Notes: a model not told the origin generated them from the sequence alone. A DNA stretch of 64,000 nucleotides from Winslowiella toletana (GCF_032164335.1 NZ_CP134152.1:1736001-1800000), one strand, 5' to 3'. Shown: positions 1-13,003, counted from the first letter of the stretch. Numbers and translations are program-made.

Positions 1-315
1 CGGCAGCAATTTGCTGAAAGTGAACACCCGCAAATGTTGCAGCACGCGGAAAGTACCGTCGTGACTGACCAGCCGCTCAAAATAACGCGCCGCGGTGCGG
101 GTAATCGCCGCGCCGCGCACGCCAGCAGCCGGCAGCATATAATTAAAGGTGTACAGGCCAGCAAAGCCCGCCAGCGACGAGGCGGCGAGAAACCAGCCCG
201 ATAGCGTCAGCAAACCGATGCTTGCCAGCAGGGTGATGATCGCCAGCAGTACGCCCAGCGTTAAGCGAACAAAGTGTCGACGATAGAGCTTCAGAAAAGG
301 CAGAAGGGCTTTCAT
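1..315 (-). CDS. cydC: CydC, heterodimeric ABC exporter subunit (N-terminal part, cut by window edge)
   Basis: Only the first 105 codons lie in the window; the gene runs off the left end. The translation starts MKALLPFLKLYRRHF and continues into hydrophobic segments (LGVLLAIITLLASIGLL) typical of the first membrane helices of CydC. CydC pairs with CydD to form the inner-membrane ABC transporter that exports glutathione and cysteine, or handles heme according to newer work, and is needed to assemble cytochrome bd. The ATG overlaps the cydD stop codon by one base (TAATG), so the pair is probably translationally coupled. The identification rests on this partial sequence and on its position after cydD. 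Confidence 0.9.
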   Translation of the reverse strand, partial: MKALLPFLKLYRRHFVRLTLGVLLAIITLLASIGLLTLSGWFLAASSLAGFAGLYTFNYMLPAAGVRGAAITRTAARYFERLVSHDGTFRVLQHLRVFTFSKLLP

Positions 316-2084
316 TATTCAATGGCTCCCTGGCGCTGAGATAACAGTTCGGCAAATGGCCCATTCTGCGCCACCAGCGCATCCCAGCTGCCTTGCTGAA
401 TCAGCTGGCCATCGCGCATTACCCAGATTTCATCCCACTGTGACAGCTGATTCAGCTGATGAGTGACCAGCAGCGTGGTTTGTTGTTGTGAAGCCTGCAA
501 CAGTGTGCGCATCACCTGATGTTCACTGTCACTGTCGAGGCTGGCGCCTGGCTCATCGAGCAGCATCAGCCTCGACGGTTTCAGCAGTGCACGTGCTACC
601 GCCACGCGCTGCGCCTGTCCCACTGACAGGCGGGCAGCATGATCGCCAATTTCAGTATCCAGCCCCTGCGGCAGTTGCGCCAGAAACTCACCGACGCCAG
701 CCTGCTGGATAGCGTGCTGCAGTTGCGCCGTATCGCCCGACTCACCTGACAGCAGATTGCCGCGCAGCGTCGTTGCCGGTAACTGTGGATTTTGCCCAAC
801 CCACGCCAGCTGCTGCTGCCAGTGCCCGGCGCTGAGTTCACGCAGTTCAATACCGTTTACCGTCAACGAACCCTGATAGGGCAGAAAACCAGACAGAACA
901 TTCAGCAGCGAGCTTTTACCCGCGCCGCTTTGCCCGACCAGCGCCACCCGCTGCCCGGGTTGCAGGGTAAAAGTAAGCGGCCCGGCCAGCACTGAGCCAG
1001 CAGGTGACAGGATAACCAGCTGGCTGGCGATCAGCGTCAGCGCGTCATCGGCGTTAAGCATCCGCTCGCCTTGTGCCACGGTGATTTCATCAGTCTCGCT
1101 GAGGAAGGTATGCAGCGAATCGGCAGCCCCTACCGCCTGCGCTTTAGCATGATAAAAAGTACCGAGGTCGCGCAGCGGCTGGAAAAACTCCGGTGCGAGG
1201 ATCAGCACCAGAAAACCGGCAAACAGCGTAACGCCGGTGCCGTAATGACCGAAGTTAAGTTCACCCAGATAGGAGAAACCAAAGTAGACCGCCACAATAG
1301 CAATAGAGAGTGACGCGAAAAATTCCAGAACCGCCGAGGAGAGGAAGGCAAGGCGCAATACTTCCATAGTGCGCTGGCGAAAACTCTCTGAGGCAGTATT
1401 AATATTGTCGGTTTCAGCGGCGGCGCGGTGGAACAGGCGTAAAGTTTCCAGACCCCGTAATCGATCAAGAAAATGGCCGCTCAGACGCGATAACGCCAGA
1501 AAGTTGCGGCGATTAGCATCCGCTGCCCCCATGCCTACCAGCGCCATAAACAGCGGGATTAGCGGGGCGGTAGCCAACAGAATAACCCCAGATGCCCAGT
1601 TGATCGGGAAGATGGCAATCAAAATAAAGCAGGGGATTAATACTGCCAGCGACATCTGCGGCAGATAGCGGGCATAGTAATCCTGCATCTCTTCTATCTG
1701 TTCCAGCAGCAGGCTTGCCCAGCTACCGGCCGGTTTACCCTGAATCCACGCCGGGCCTAACTTATCCAGACGATCTAATACCGTTTTACGCAGCGTGCGC
1801 CGTATTGCCAGCCCACAGTAAAAGCCAACACGTTCACGCAGCCAGCCAATCGCCGCCCTGACAATAAAGCAGCTTAACAGCAGCATAAAATCGCTGACTA
1901 ATTCGCTACGCGGAATATTAAGCGCAACCAGCTTATGCAGCAGCGACGCCAATAACCAGGCTTGCGCAATGATTAACAGCGCGCTGATCAGGCCAAGCAG
2001 AAAAGAGAGGCGTAACCAACGGCGCGCATGCACGCTCTGTTGTTTCAGCCAGCGGGTAAGTTGTTGTTGACGTGTCTTGTTCAT
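315..2084 (-). CDS. cydD: CydD, ABC exporter subunit for cytochrome bd assembly
   Basis: This 589-residue protein has an N-terminal membrane domain with about six helices and a C-terminal nucleotide-binding domain. Visible motifs are Walker A GQSGAGKSS, a signature-like LSVGQAQRVAVARALL and Walker B LMLLDEPGASLD, near the usual CydD length (588 in E. coli). It is the partner of CydC in the inner-membrane transporter required for cytochrome bd maturation and periplasmic redox balance. The signature reads LSVGQ rather than the canonical LSGGQ. A terminator-like hairpin separates it from the upstream trxB, so cydDC may have its own promoter between about 2085 and 2180. Confidence 0.96.
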   Translation of the reverse strand: MNKTRQQQLTRWLKQQSVHARRWLRLSFLLGLISALLIIAQAWLLASLLHKLVALNIPRSELVSDFMLLLSCFIVRAAIGWLRERVGFYCGLAIRRTLRKTVLDRLDKLGPAWIQGKPAGSWASLLLEQIEEMQDYYARYLPQMSLAVLIPCFILIAIFPINWASGVILLATAPLIPLFMALVGMGAADANRRNFLALSRLSGHFLDRLRGLETLRLFHRAAAETDNINTASESFRQRTMEVLRLAFLSSAVLEFFASLSIAIVAVYFGFSYLGELNFGHYGTGVTLFAGFLVLILAPEFFQPLRDLGTFYHAKAQAVGAADSLHTFLSETDEITVAQGERMLNADDALTLIASQLVILSPAGSVLAGPLTFTLQPGQRVALVGQSGAGKSSLLNVLSGFLPYQGSLTVNGIELRELSAGHWQQQLAWVGQNPQLPATTLRGNLLSGESGDTAQLQHAIQQAGVGEFLAQLPQGLDTEIGDHAARLSVGQAQRVAVARALLKPSRLMLLDEPGASLDSDSEHQVMRTLLQASQQQTTLLVTHQLNQLSQWDEIWVMRDGQLIQQGSWDALVAQNGPFAELLSQRQGAIE

Positions 2085-2183
2085 CAGTTACCGTTCTTGC
2101 AGAAAAACGAAACTGGCAGCCACCGGGGAGTGCCACATAAATGACCCAACGATAAGTCGCTGGCAATGGTACATGGCAGAATG

Positions 2184-2210
2184 AAAAAAGGCGACTGATG
2201 AGCAGTCGCC
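2184..2210 (-). terminator. Rho-independent terminator downstream of trxB
   Basis: A perfect 8-bp stem, GGCGACTG (2190-2197) and CAGTCGCC (2203-2210), has a five-base loop. Read on the minus strand it is followed by six T residues (2184-2189). It lies between the trxB stop and the cydD start. Confidence 0.85.
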
Positions 2211-2240
2211 GTTGTAAAATTCGATCAGTGTTTTAACAAC

Positions 2241-3730
<1,490 letters not shown>

Positions 3731-4225
3731 ATGGTAGACAATAAAAAACGCCCCGGTAAAGATCTCGACAGAATCGACCGTAATATCCTCAATGAGCTGC
3801 AAAAGGATGGTCGAATTTCTAACGTCGAACTTTCCAAACGGGTTGGCTTATCGCCAACGCCGTGTCTTGAGCGCGTGCGTCGCCTGGAGCGTCAGGGTTT
3901 TATTCTTGGCTATACCGCGCAGCTGAACCCGCATTATCTTGATGCTTCACTGCTGGTTTTTGTTGAGATTACTCTGAATCGTGGTGCGCCCGACGTGTTT
4001 GAGCAATTTAACGCCGCAGTTCAAAAACTTGAGGAAACTCAAGAGTGTCACCTCGTTTCTGGCGATTTCGACTATCTGTTGAAAACGCGTGTTCCTGATA
4101 TGTCGGCTTATCGTAAATTGCTGGGGGAAACCTTGCTGCGTCTGCCTGGTGTGAATGACACACGCACCTACGTTGTCATGGAAGAAGTGAAACAAAGTAA
4201 CCGCTTAGTGATTAAAACGCGGTAA
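3731..4225 (+). CDS. lrp: Leucine-responsive regulatory protein Lrp
   Basis: Lrp is a global transcription regulator that responds to leucine and controls amino-acid metabolism, transport and pili. The 164-residue product starts MVDNKKRPGKDLDRIDRNI. Its N-terminal helix-turn-helix includes ISNVELSKRVGLSPTPCLER, and a C-terminal RAM/Asnc effector domain contains SGDFDYLLKTRVPDMSAYR. Length and sequence match E. coli Lrp almost completely. The frame is open upstream to 3620, but the conserved start is the ATG at 3731; the earlier codons are leader sequence. It is followed by an intergenic hairpin and then ftsK. Confidence 0.98.
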   Translation: MVDNKKRPGKDLDRIDRNILNELQKDGRISNVELSKRVGLSPTPCLERVRRLERQGFILGYTAQLNPHYLDASLLVFVEITLNRGAPDVFEQFNAAVQKLEETQECHLVSGDFDYLLKTRVPDMSAYRKLLGETLLRLPGVNDTRTYVVMEEVKQSNRLVIKTR

Positions 4226-4265
4226 CACAGGGCAGGTGCAAAACCTGATAGATTTCGGTACACTC

Positions 4266-4281
4266 CTGTGAATTCATACAG
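4266..4281 (+). promoter_or_regulatory. Putative LexA (SOS) box upstream of ftsK
   Basis: The 16-mer CTGTGAATTCATACAG has the invariant CTG-N10-CAG of LexA operators, with an AT-rich partly palindromic centre (consensus CTGTATATATATACAG). It lies 63 bases before the ftsK start and just after a possible -10 TACACT (4259-4264). E. coli ftsK was also found as the damage-inducible dinH, so the position fits. This is a motif match only. Confidence 0.7.
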
Positions 4282-4285
4282 GTTC

Positions 4286-4310
4286 AGCGTCGGGCTTGCC
4301 CGGCGCTGTT
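4286..4310 (+). terminator. Hairpin in the lrp-ftsK gap (possible lrp terminator or ftsK leader structure)
   Basis: AGCGTCGGGC (4286-4295) pairs with GCCCGGCGCT (4298-4307), with one G-T wobble and a minimal loop. Only a GTT follows rather than a clear U tract, so termination efficiency is uncertain. Confidence 0.45.
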
Positions 4311-4344
4311 GCCTTCCAAGTTTACAGGCACCTGGAGAGTACTC

Positions 4345-7300
4345 TTGAGCCAGGAATACACAGAAGATAAAGAAGTTACCTTGCAGCCGCTGAGTAGTGG
4401 ACGTCGTTTACTCGAAGCGCTGTTAATTATTGTTGCTCTTTTCGCCGTTTATTTGATGGCTGCGCTGCTGAGCTTCAATCCTTCCGATCCCAGTTGGTCA
4501 CAGACCGCCTGGCATGAACCGATTCACAATCTCGGTGGCGCGCCGGGCGCGTGGCTTGCCGATACATTGCTGTTTATTTTTGGCGTAATGGCCTATGCCA
4601 TTCCTCCGGTTATTCTGGGACTTTGCTGGATCACCTTCCGCCAGCGTGACAGCCAGGATTACATCGACTATTTCGCGGTAGCATTACGCTTGATCGGCGT
4701 GCTGGCGCTGGTGATCACCACCTGCGGACTGGCGGCGATTAACGCTGATGACATCTGGTATTTCGCATCGGGCGGCGTAATTGGCAGCCTGGTGAGTAAT
4801 GCGATGGCACCCTATTTTAATGGTGCGGGCGGAACATTAACCCTGCTGTGCGTTTGGGCGGCGGGACTGACGCTGTATACCGGCTGGTCATGGCTGATGA
4901 TTGCCGAAAAAATTGGCGGCACGGTGATGGGCGTGCTGACTTTTGCCAGTAACCGCTCCCGCCACGATGAACGGTGGCAGGAAGAGGAAGAGGAAGAGGA
5001 AGACGATCAACCCCGCGCTGTTCCGGCACAGAAAGTGGCGGCGCATGATGACGACGACGTATTGCTGTCGGCACCGAAGCTAGTTGCCGCGCAACAGCAG
5101 GGCGAAGATGAAGACGCTGAAACGCAGGACCCACTGTTAGCGAAAGCCGCAGCGGCGACCACGGCTGCACTGGCGGCAACCGCGAATGCTGCGCAACGTG
5201 CGCCAGCACCTGAAGTGACGGCCCCGGATACGGCGGCAGAGCGTCCGGTTGCCGCAGCGGTTGCCGCACCTGCGATCGGCCAGCCAGCTCCGGCAGACGT
5301 CCCTGCGCCACAGCCTGAAGCGCCACCGGTGTATCGTTTTGAAGTACCGGACGAAACACCTGCGCCGAATCATCCGTTGGAGAGTGAAGATGATGGCCCG
5401 CGCATGGGCAACTGGCGTGACACGTCAGCATCTACCGCTTCACCGTTTGATTTCTCGGCTCCACAAGCTGAGCCGACGGCGATTGCCGCGAATTCGCCGC
5501 AGCCGGGCAGCGTTGCCGATGCCGCGAAGGTTGCAGCCAGTGCAGCGGCATTTATGCCGGGGTTCACTGCGACCAGCGGCAGCGACGGTAATCCACAGGT
5601 AAAACAGGGTATTGGCCCTGAACTACCGCGCCCAAATCCGGTGAAACTACCAACGCGTCGTGAACTGGCTTCTTATGGTATTAAGCTGCCATCCCAGCGC
5701 ATCGCCGAAGAGAAGGCCAAAGAGCAGGAGCAACAGCTAGCGCCGCAGCCTGTAACGGCGGCTGTGCAGCCGGATGAAGATGAACAGGCGATGATGCAGG
5801 AGTCGCAGCTGCGTGAAGCCTTTATGACACAGCAGCAACAGCGCTATGGCGAAGAGTTTGCGCCGGAGCAAGAGGATGAAGAGGCGCTACAACAGGCGGT
5901 GCTGGCGCGTCAGTTCGCTGAACAGCAGCAACAGCGTTACACGCAAGAGCCGGCTCAGGCTGAACCGGTGCAGAGTTTCTCTTTAGACACGTCGCGTGCC
6001 TTTGACTTCTCGCCAATGGACGATCTGGTTGACGACGGCCCGACAGAGCCGCTGTTTACCCTGGATGCAATGCCGGAAGCAGAAGCCCAGCCTGAATATC
6101 ATGTTGAGCCGCCGCAACCGGCTACGCCAGCCTGGCAGCAACCGGCTCCAGCACCAGCGGCACCACAGTACGCGCCGCAGTCCGCACCAGCGGCACCGCA
6201 GTATGCGCCACAGCCCGTTCAGCAGCCGACGGCATCGTCAGCGGCCAGCTGGCAGTCTGCACCCGCAGCTCAGCCAGCCGCTGCCGTGCAGAAACCCGCA
6301 GAACCTGCTGTCGACAGTCTGATTCACCCGTTCCTGATGCGTCACGAGCAGCCGCTGCATAAACCTGCCACGCCGCTGCCAACCTTAGATCTGCTGACCT
6401 CGCCGCCAGCGGAAGAGGAGCCGGTTGATATGTTTGCGCTGGAGCAGACGGCACGTCTGGTTGAGGCGCGGCTGGCGGATTATCGCGTTAAAGCCGAAGT
6501 GGTGGGCATTTCGCCAGGGCCGGTGATTACGCGTTACGAACTGGATTTGGCGCCGGGGGTAAAAGCTGCCCGAATCTCCAACTTGTCCCGTGACCTGGCG
6601 CGCTCGTTATCCGCCGTGGCGGTGCGTGTGGTAGAGGTGATTCCAGGTAAGCCTTATGTCGGACTGGAACTGCCAAACAAACGTCGTCAGACGGTTTACC
6701 TGCGCGAAGTGCTGGACTGTGCGAAATTCCGCGACAATCCATCGCCGCTTTCCGTGGTGCTGGGTAAAGATATCGCTGGTCAACCGGTGGTGGCAGATTT
6801 AGGTAAAATGCCGCACTTGCTGGTGGCGGGTACCACCGGTTCTGGTAAGTCAGTTGGCGTTAACGCCATGATTATCAGTATGTTGTATAAAGCCACGCCG
6901 GAAGAAGTGCGCTTTATTATGATCGACCCGAAAATGCTCGAGCTGTCGGTTTACGAGGGTATTCCGCATCTGCTGACGGAAGTGGTAACCGATATGAAAG
7001 ATGCTGCTAATGCGCTGCGTTGGAGTGTCGGTGAAATGGAGCGTCGTTATAAGCTGATGTCGGCGCTGGGCGTGCGCAATCTGGCCGGTTACAACGAGAA
7101 GATTGAGCAGGCTGCGGCGATGGGCCGTCCGATTCCCGATCCATTCTGGAAGCCGGGCGACAGCATGGAAACCACACCGCCGGTGCTGGAGAAACTGCCT
7201 TATATCGTGGTGATGGTGGATGAGTTCGCCGACCTGATGATGGCAGTCGGTAAAAAAGTGGAAGAGCTGATTGCGCGTCTGGCTCAAAAAGCCCGTGCGG

Positions 7301-7851
7301 CAGGTATCCACCTGGTACTGGCGACCCAGCGTCCATCGGTGGATGTGATTACCGGTCTGATTAAGGCCAACATTCCGACCCGTATCGCCTTTACCGTATC
7401 GAGTAAAATTGACTCGCGTACCATCCTCGATCAGGCCGGTGCCGAATCGCTGTTGGGAATGGGTGATATGCTGTATATGCCACCGAACTCCTCGATACCG
7501 GTACGTGTGCATGGCGCATTCGTCCGTGATGAAGAGGTACATGCGGTGGTGCAGGACTGGAAAGCACGCGGTCGCCCGCAATATATCGACAGCATAACTG
7601 CTGGTGAAGAGGGCGAAGGTGGCAGTCTGGGTCTCGATACTGACGAAGAGCTGGATCCACTGTTCGATCAGGCGGTGGCATTTATCGTTGAGAAACGACG
7701 TGCGTCGATTTCTGGCGTGCAGCGTCAGTTCCGCATCGGCTACAACCGTGCGGCACGAATTATCGAGCAGATGGAGGCACAGGGGATTGTGTCATCACCG
7801 GGTCATAACGGTAATCGTGAAGTACTGGCTCCACCGTCTCATGAGATGTAA
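4345..7851 (+). CDS. ftsK: DNA translocase FtsK
   Basis: FtsK couples division to chromosome segregation. Its N-terminus sits in the septal membrane, and its C-terminal motor pumps DNA and activates XerCD at dif. The TTG at 4345 is chosen over an upstream TTG at 4309 because it follows GGAG at good spacing and gives [20 protein letters not shown], matching E. coli FtsK, which also starts with TTG. Four membrane segments lie within about residues 25-185. A long Gln/Pro/Ala/Glu-rich linker includes an acidic run (EEEEEEEDD) and a duplicated 11-residue unit. The motor has Walker A GTTGSGKS at residues 829-836 and Walker [14 protein letters not shown]. The C-terminal winged-helix gamma domain ends [10 protein letters not shown]. 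At 1168 residues it is shorter than E. coli FtsK (1329), and the shortfall is in the linker. Confidence 0.97.
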   Translation: MSQEYTEDKEVTLQPLSSGRRLLEALLIIVALFAVYLMAALLSFNPSDPSWSQTAWHEPIHNLGGAPGAWLADTLLFIFGVMAYAIPPVILGLCWITFRQRDSQDYIDYFAVALRLIGVLALVITTCGLAAINADDIWYFASGGVIGSLVSNAMAPYFNGAGGTLTLLCVWAAGLTLYTGWSWLMIAEKIGGTVMGVLTFASNRSRHDERWQEEEEEEEDDQPRAVPAQKVAAHDDDDVLLSAPKLVAAQQQGEDEDAETQDPLLAKAAAATTAALAATANAAQRAPAPEVTAPDTAAERPVAAAVAAPAIGQPAPADVPAPQPEAPPVYRFEVPDETPAPNHPLESEDDGPRMGNWRDTSASTASPFDFSAPQAEPTAIAANSPQPGSVADAAKVAASAAAFMPGFTATSGSDGNPQVKQGIGPELPRPNPVKLPTRRELASYGIKLPSQRIAEEKAKEQEQQLAPQPVTAAVQPDEDEQAMMQESQLREAFMTQQQQRYGEEFAPEQEDEEALQQAVLARQFAEQQQQRYTQEPAQAEPVQSFSLDTSRAFDFSPMDDLVDDGPTEPLFTLDAMPEAEAQPEYHVEPPQPATPAWQQPAPAPAAPQYAPQSAPAAPQYAPQPVQQPTASSAASWQSAPAAQPAAAVQKPAEPAVDSLIHPFLMRHEQPLHKPATPLPTLDLLTSPPAEEEPVDMFALEQTARLVEARLADYRVKAEVVGISPGPVITRYELDLAPGVKAARISNLSRDLARSLSAVAVRVVEVIPGKPYVGLELPNKRRQTVYLREVLDCAKFRDNPSPLSVVLGKDIAGQPVVADLGKMPHLLVAGTTGSGKSVGVNAMIISMLYKATPEEVRFIMIDPKMLELSVYEGIPHLLTEVVTDMKDAANALRWSVGEMERRYKLMSALGVRNLAGYNEKIEQAAAMGRPIPDPFWKPGDSMETTPPVLEKLPYIVVMVDEFADLMMAVGKKVEELIARLAQKARAAGIHLVLATQRPSVDVITGLIKANIPTRIAFTVSSKIDSRTILDQAGAESLLGMGDMLYMPPNSSIPVRVHGAFVRDEEVHAVVQDWKARGRPQYIDSITAGEEGEGGSLGLDTDEELDPLFDQAVAFIVEKRRASISGVQRQFRIGYNRAARIIEQMEAQGIVSSPGHNGNREVLAPPSHEM
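6151..6216 (+). repeat. 33-nt in-frame tandem duplication in the ftsK linker
   Basis: Two adjacent 33-base units (6151-6183 and 6184-6216) differ at only a few positions and encode [11 protein letters not shown] followed by [11 protein letters not shown]. The repeat lies in the disordered Pro/Gln-rich linker of FtsK, where length variation is expected. Confidence 0.85.
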
Positions 7852-7864
7852 TAGATCGCCTGGT

Positions 7865-7900
7865 ATTGGCACGGACGGCATTACTGCCGCCCGTGCCAAT
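7865..7900 (+). terminator. Long perfect hairpin downstream of ftsK
   Basis: ATTGGCACGG (7865-7874) pairs exactly with CCGTGCCAAT (7891-7900), and an inner CGGC/GCCG can extend the stem. The following bases GTTGTTT are only moderately T-rich. It may terminate ftsK transcription, or be an RNA structure between ftsK and lolA. Confidence 0.55.
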
Positions 7901-7979
7901 GTTGTTTACCACACTTAAGGGCGGCGATATTGCTACCCGTGCCGATGATTTTCACGGCTCGTAACGACGGGATATATAA

Positions 7980-8591
7980 ATGAAAAAATTATTACTTTCT
8001 TGCTGCCTGCTGGCTACCCTGACTTCGACGGCTGCACTGGCTGATGCTGCCAGTGATTTGCAGCAACGCCTGGGCAAAGTTAAAAGCTTCCATGCCAGCT
8101 TTACGCAGAAAGTTACCGATGCCAGCGGCTCTTCGGTACAGGATGGTGAAGGTGAGCTGTGGGTTCAACGGCCGAATCTGTTTAACTGGCATATGACAGC
8201 GCCGGATGAAAGCGTGCTGATCTCCGACGGCAAAACTTTGTGGTTTTACAACCCGTTTGTCGAGCAGGTCAGTGCCAGCTGGCTGAAAGATGCTACCAGC
8301 AACACGCCATTTATGCTGATTGCACGTAACCAGTCCAGCGACTGGCAGCAGTACAACATTAAGCAGCAGGGCGACAATTTTGCACTGACGCCGAAAAGCG
8401 CCGCCGGTAACCTGAAGCAGTTCACCATCAACGTTTCACCTAATGGCACCATTAATCAGTTCAGTGCCATTGAGCAAGACGATCAGCGCAGTTCTTATAC
8501 GCTGAAAACCCAGCAGAATGGTGCAGTAAGTGCTGACAAGTTTACTTTTACGCCACCTAAAGGCGTGACGGTTGACGATCAGCGTCAGTGA
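7980..8591 (+). CDS. lolA: Outer-membrane lipoprotein carrier LolA
   Basis: LolA is the periplasmic chaperone that takes lipoproteins from the LolCDE transporter and hands them to LolB at the outer membrane. The 203-residue precursor has a clear Sec signal peptide [21 protein letters not shown], with cleavage before [10 protein letters not shown]. The mature part contains the family pattern FHASFTQKV and [13 protein letters not shown], with the conserved Arg of the hydrophobic cavity in QRPNLF. The length matches E. coli LolA. It lies between ftsK and rarA, and rarA begins only seven bases after the lolA stop, so the two are probably cotranscribed. Confidence 0.97.
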   Translation: MKKLLLSCCLLATLTSTAALADAASDLQQRLGKVKSFHASFTQKVTDASGSSVQDGEGELWVQRPNLFNWHMTAPDESVLISDGKTLWFYNPFVEQVSASWLKDATSNTPFMLIARNQSSDWQQYNIKQQGDNFALTPKSAAGNLKQFTINVSPNGTINQFSAIEQDDQRSSYTLKTQQNGAVSADKFTFTPPKGVTVDDQRQ

Positions 8592-8598
8592 GGTTTAA

Positions 8599-9942
8599 GT
8601 GAGTAATCTGTCCCTGGATTTTTCTCATAACGAGTTTCAGCCGTTGGCCGCGCGTATGCGGCCCAACACGCTGGCGCAATATATCGGCCAACAGCACTTG
8701 CTGGCAGCGGGAAAACCGTTGCCGCGCGCCATCGAAGCCGGTCACTTGCACTCGATGATTTTATGGGGGCCGCCAGGGACCGGTAAAACCACACTGGCAG
8801 AAATTATTGGCCATTACGGCAAGGCTGATGTTGAGCGCATTTCCGCCGTCACCTCAGGGGTGAAAGAGATCCGTGAGGCGATAGAGCGCGCGCGACAAAA
8901 TCGTAACGCTGGCCGTCGCACCATCTTGTTTGTTGACGAGGTGCATCGCTTCAATAAAAGCCAGCAGGATGCCTTTCTGCCGCACATCGAAGATGGCACT
9001 ATCACTTTCATCGGTGCTACTACCGAGAATCCTTCCTTTGAGCTGAACTCGGCGCTGCTGTCGCGGGCGCGTGTCTACTTACTGAAATCACTGACTACCG
9101 CTGATATAGAGCAGGTGCTTGAACAGGCGATGAGCGATAGTGAGCGCGGTTATGGCAGCCAGAATATTTTGTTGCCCGATAATACCCGCGCGATGATTGC
9201 CGAGCTGGTGAATGGCGATGCGCGCCGTGCGCTGAATACGCTGGAAATGATGGCCGATATGGCCGAAACCAATGCGCAGGGCCAGCGCGAACTGACACCG
9301 CAACTGTTGAATGAGGTTTCCGGTGAACGCAGCGCCCGTTTCGATAATAAAGGCGACCGTTTTTACGACTTAATTTCGGCGCTGCACAAGTCGGTGCGTG
9401 GTTCAGCACCCGATGCGGCGCTTTACTGGTATGCTCGCATTATTACCGCAGGCGGCGATCCGCTGTATGTCGCCCGACGTTTGCTGGCGATCGCTTCGGA
9501 AGACGTCGGCAATGCCGATCCGCGTGGCATGCAGGTCGCCATTTCCGCCTGGGATTGTTTTACCCGCGTCGGCCCGGCAGAGGGTGAACGCGCGATTGCT
9601 CAGGCGATTGTCTACCTTGCCTGCGCGCCAAAGAGCAATGCAGTGTATACCGCATTTAAAGCGGCAATGCGCGATGCGCGTGAAAACCCCGATTACGATG
9701 TGCCGGAGCACCTTCGTAATGCACCGACAAAACTGATGAAAGAGATGGGGCTGGGTGCCGAGTATCGTTATGCTCACGATGAACCTAATGCCTATGCTGC
9801 AGGTGAAAACTACTTCCCGCAACAGATGGCCCAAACGCGCTATTATCAGCCAACTTCTCGCGGTCTTGAGGGTAAAATTGGCGAAAAGCTCGCCTGGTTA
9901 ACCGGTCAGGATCAAAATAGCCCGACAAAACGCTACCGCTAA
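8599..9942 (+). CDS. rarA: Replication-associated recombination protein RarA (MgsA)
   Basis: RarA is a AAA+ ATPase related to clamp-loader subunits and RuvB that acts at stalled replication forks. The 447-residue protein has Walker A GPPGTGKT (residues 57-64), Walker [11 protein letters not shown], sensor 1 [10 protein letters not shown], and the C-terminal tetramerisation domain typical of the MgsA/WRNIP1 family. The start is GTG at 8599, preceded by an AGG-containing site seven bases after lolA; the E. coli gene also uses GTG. The sequence is nearly collinear with E. coli RarA. Confidence 0.97.
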   Translation: MSNLSLDFSHNEFQPLAARMRPNTLAQYIGQQHLLAAGKPLPRAIEAGHLHSMILWGPPGTGKTTLAEIIGHYGKADVERISAVTSGVKEIREAIERARQNRNAGRRTILFVDEVHRFNKSQQDAFLPHIEDGTITFIGATTENPSFELNSALLSRARVYLLKSLTTADIEQVLEQAMSDSERGYGSQNILLPDNTRAMIAELVNGDARRALNTLEMMADMAETNAQGQRELTPQLLNEVSGERSARFDNKGDRFYDLISALHKSVRGSAPDAALYWYARIITAGGDPLYVARRLLAIASEDVGNADPRGMQVAISAWDCFTRVGPAEGERAIAQAIVYLACAPKSNAVYTAFKAAMRDARENPDYDVPEHLRNAPTKLMKEMGLGAEYRYAHDEPNAYAAGENYFPQQMAQTRYYQPTSRGLEGKIGEKLAWLTGQDQNSPTKRYR

Positions 9943-11465
<1,523 letters not shown>

Positions 11466-11493
11466 CAGCGCTGAAAGTTTCATCGCTTCAGAA

Positions 11494-11526
11494 AGCCCGG
11501 CAACGATAAGTTGCCGGGCTTTTTTT
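11494..11526 (+). terminator. Rho-independent terminator of serS
   Basis: A perfect 11-bp stem AGCCCGGCAAC (11494-11504)/GTTGCCGGGCT (11510-11520) with a GATAA loop is followed directly by a run of T residues (11520-11526). Confidence 0.95.
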
Positions 11527-11779
11527 ACGACTATGAGTAAATTTTATCAGCAATAAAAATGATGGATCTCAACCGGCGATATTTGGCGAAAAATTCGATA
11601 AATCATAGAGATATTTCGCTTTGCGGGGGTTACCACATTTATCCGTAAGCCGTTGTAGATAAAAAAATTAAATCGGTCTCAGGCAAATCGTGCGATGGTC
11701 GATTTCTGTGCGTTGACATTAGCATTAGTAATGGCAATATGCGCGCCAAATCTCCCTGCTTACTTTGGCCGTTTCATCT
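11527..11779 (+). promoter_or_regulatory. serS-ycaD gap with possible ycaD promoter
   Basis: This AT-rich stretch after the serS terminator has no gene. A TTGACA hexamer at 11713-11718 is 61 bases before the ycaD ATG, but the -10 region at 17-base spacing (AATATG) is poor. In E. coli K-12 the dmsABC and ycaC genes lie between serS and ycaD; no remnant of them is visible here. Confidence 0.35.
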
Positions 11780-12928
11780 ATGTCCACCTGGTCTCGCCCT
11801 GTCATCTTGCTGCTCTGCGGCTTATTACTGTTGACGGTTTCAATTGCCGTGCTCAATACCTTAGTTCCACTCTGGTTGACGCACGATCGGTTGCCTACCT
11901 GGCAGGTCGGGATGGTTAGCTCATCCTTTTTTACCGGTAATCTCGCAGGAACGTTGGTGGCGGGTTGGTTAATCAAACGTCTCGGTTTTAACTACAGCTA
12001 CTATCTGGCGACGGTAGTGTTTGCCCTTGCGACCGCATGGTTAGGAATGAGCAGTGGCTTTATGGCGTGGAGCCTCGGGCGTTTTGCTGCCGGGATGGGC
12101 TGTGCGCTGATCTGGGTGGTGGTTGAGAGCGCATTGATGTGCAGTGGCACGGTGCGCAACCGTGGTCAGCTGCTGGCGGCATATATGATGGTTTACTACC
12201 TTGGTACCGTCGTCGGTCAGCTGCTGGTCAGCAAAGTGTCGACAGAGCTGCTGAATGTTTTACCGTGGGTCACCGGCGTGATGATTGCCGCTATTCTGCC
12301 GCTGATATTTACTAAAGTGAATACCGGTGGTGAGGAAGAAGAGGCGCCAGGCCGCATGTGGTCGATGCTGCGCCGTCGTAGCGCACGTTTGGGTATCAAC
12401 GGCTGCATTATCTCTGGCGTGGTTCTGGGGTCATTGTACGGCCTGATGCCGCTGTGGCTGTCACATCATGGCATGAGCGATGCTTCGGTCGGGTACTGGA
12501 TGGCGCTGCTGGTCAGTGCCGGGATTATCGGACAATGGCCGGTCGGCCGCCTTGCTGACCGCTTTGGCCGCTTGCTGGTGCTGCGCGTGCAGGTATTCGT
12601 GATGATTGTCGGTGCAATTGCAATGTTAAGTGATGCTGCAATGGGCCCGGCGCTGTTCGTGCTCGGTTGCGCAGGCTTTACGCTGTATCCGGTGGCGATG
12701 TCCTGGGCCTGTGAGAAAGTGACCCGGCATGAATTAGTGGCGATGAATCAGGCGCTGTTGTTAAGTTACACCATTGGCAGCCTGGTGGGGCCTACCATGA
12801 CGTCAATGCTGATGCAGAATTATTCGGACAATCTGCTGTTTGTGATGATTGCGGCGGTGGCGCTGGTGTATCTGGTGATGCTGCTGCGTAAAGCCGACCA
12901 GCACGCGACGCCAATTGCTCACGCCTGA
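11780..12928 (+). CDS. ycaD: MFS-family transporter YcaD
   Basis: This 382-residue inner-membrane protein of the major facilitator superfamily has about twelve membrane helices and a charged central loop ([25 protein letters not shown]). Family-typical loop sequences GRFAAGMGC and [14 protein letters not shown] are visible. It aligns along its length with E. coli YcaD, whose substrate is unknown. The ATG at 11780 giving [19 protein letters not shown] is preferred over an upstream TTG at 11765, by similarity to the E. coli start. It converges on pflA. Confidence 0.93.
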   Translation: MSTWSRPVILLLCGLLLLTVSIAVLNTLVPLWLTHDRLPTWQVGMVSSSFFTGNLAGTLVAGWLIKRLGFNYSYYLATVVFALATAWLGMSSGFMAWSLGRFAAGMGCALIWVVVESALMCSGTVRNRGQLLAAYMMVYYLGTVVGQLLVSKVSTELLNVLPWVTGVMIAAILPLIFTKVNTGGEEEEAPGRMWSMLRRRSARLGINGCIISGVVLGSLYGLMPLWLSHHGMSDASVGYWMALLVSAGIIGQWPVGRLADRFGRLLVLRVQVFVMIVGAIAMLSDAAMGPALFVLGCAGFTLYPVAMSWACEKVTRHELVAMNQALLLSYTIGSLVGPTMTSMLMQNYSDNLLFVMIAAVALVYLVMLLRKADQHATPIAHA

Positions 12929-12935
12929 ATATGTT

Positions 12936-12965
12936 CAGGGGCGGCTAAAACGTTAGCCGCCCCTG
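12936..12965. terminator. Strong hairpin between convergent ycaD and pflA
   Basis: A 13-bp perfect stem CAGGGGCGGCTAA (12936-12948)/TTAGCCGCCCCTG (12953-12965) has an AACG loop. No T tract follows on either strand, but the position between convergent genes suggests a bidirectional terminator or transcript-end stabiliser. Confidence 0.65.
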
Positions 12966-13003
12966 ACTGACAAAGATCTAAGAAGGCGTTTTCGCCGCCG
13001 GTA

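Noticed and set aside
4980-5001. GAGGAA repeat run that might be a mobile repeat
   Set aside because: It encodes the acidic Glu run of the FtsK linker and is a simple coding repeat.
6850-7581. 243-codon open frame antisense to the ftsK motor region
   Set aside because: The conserved FtsK motor on the plus strand explains the open frame.
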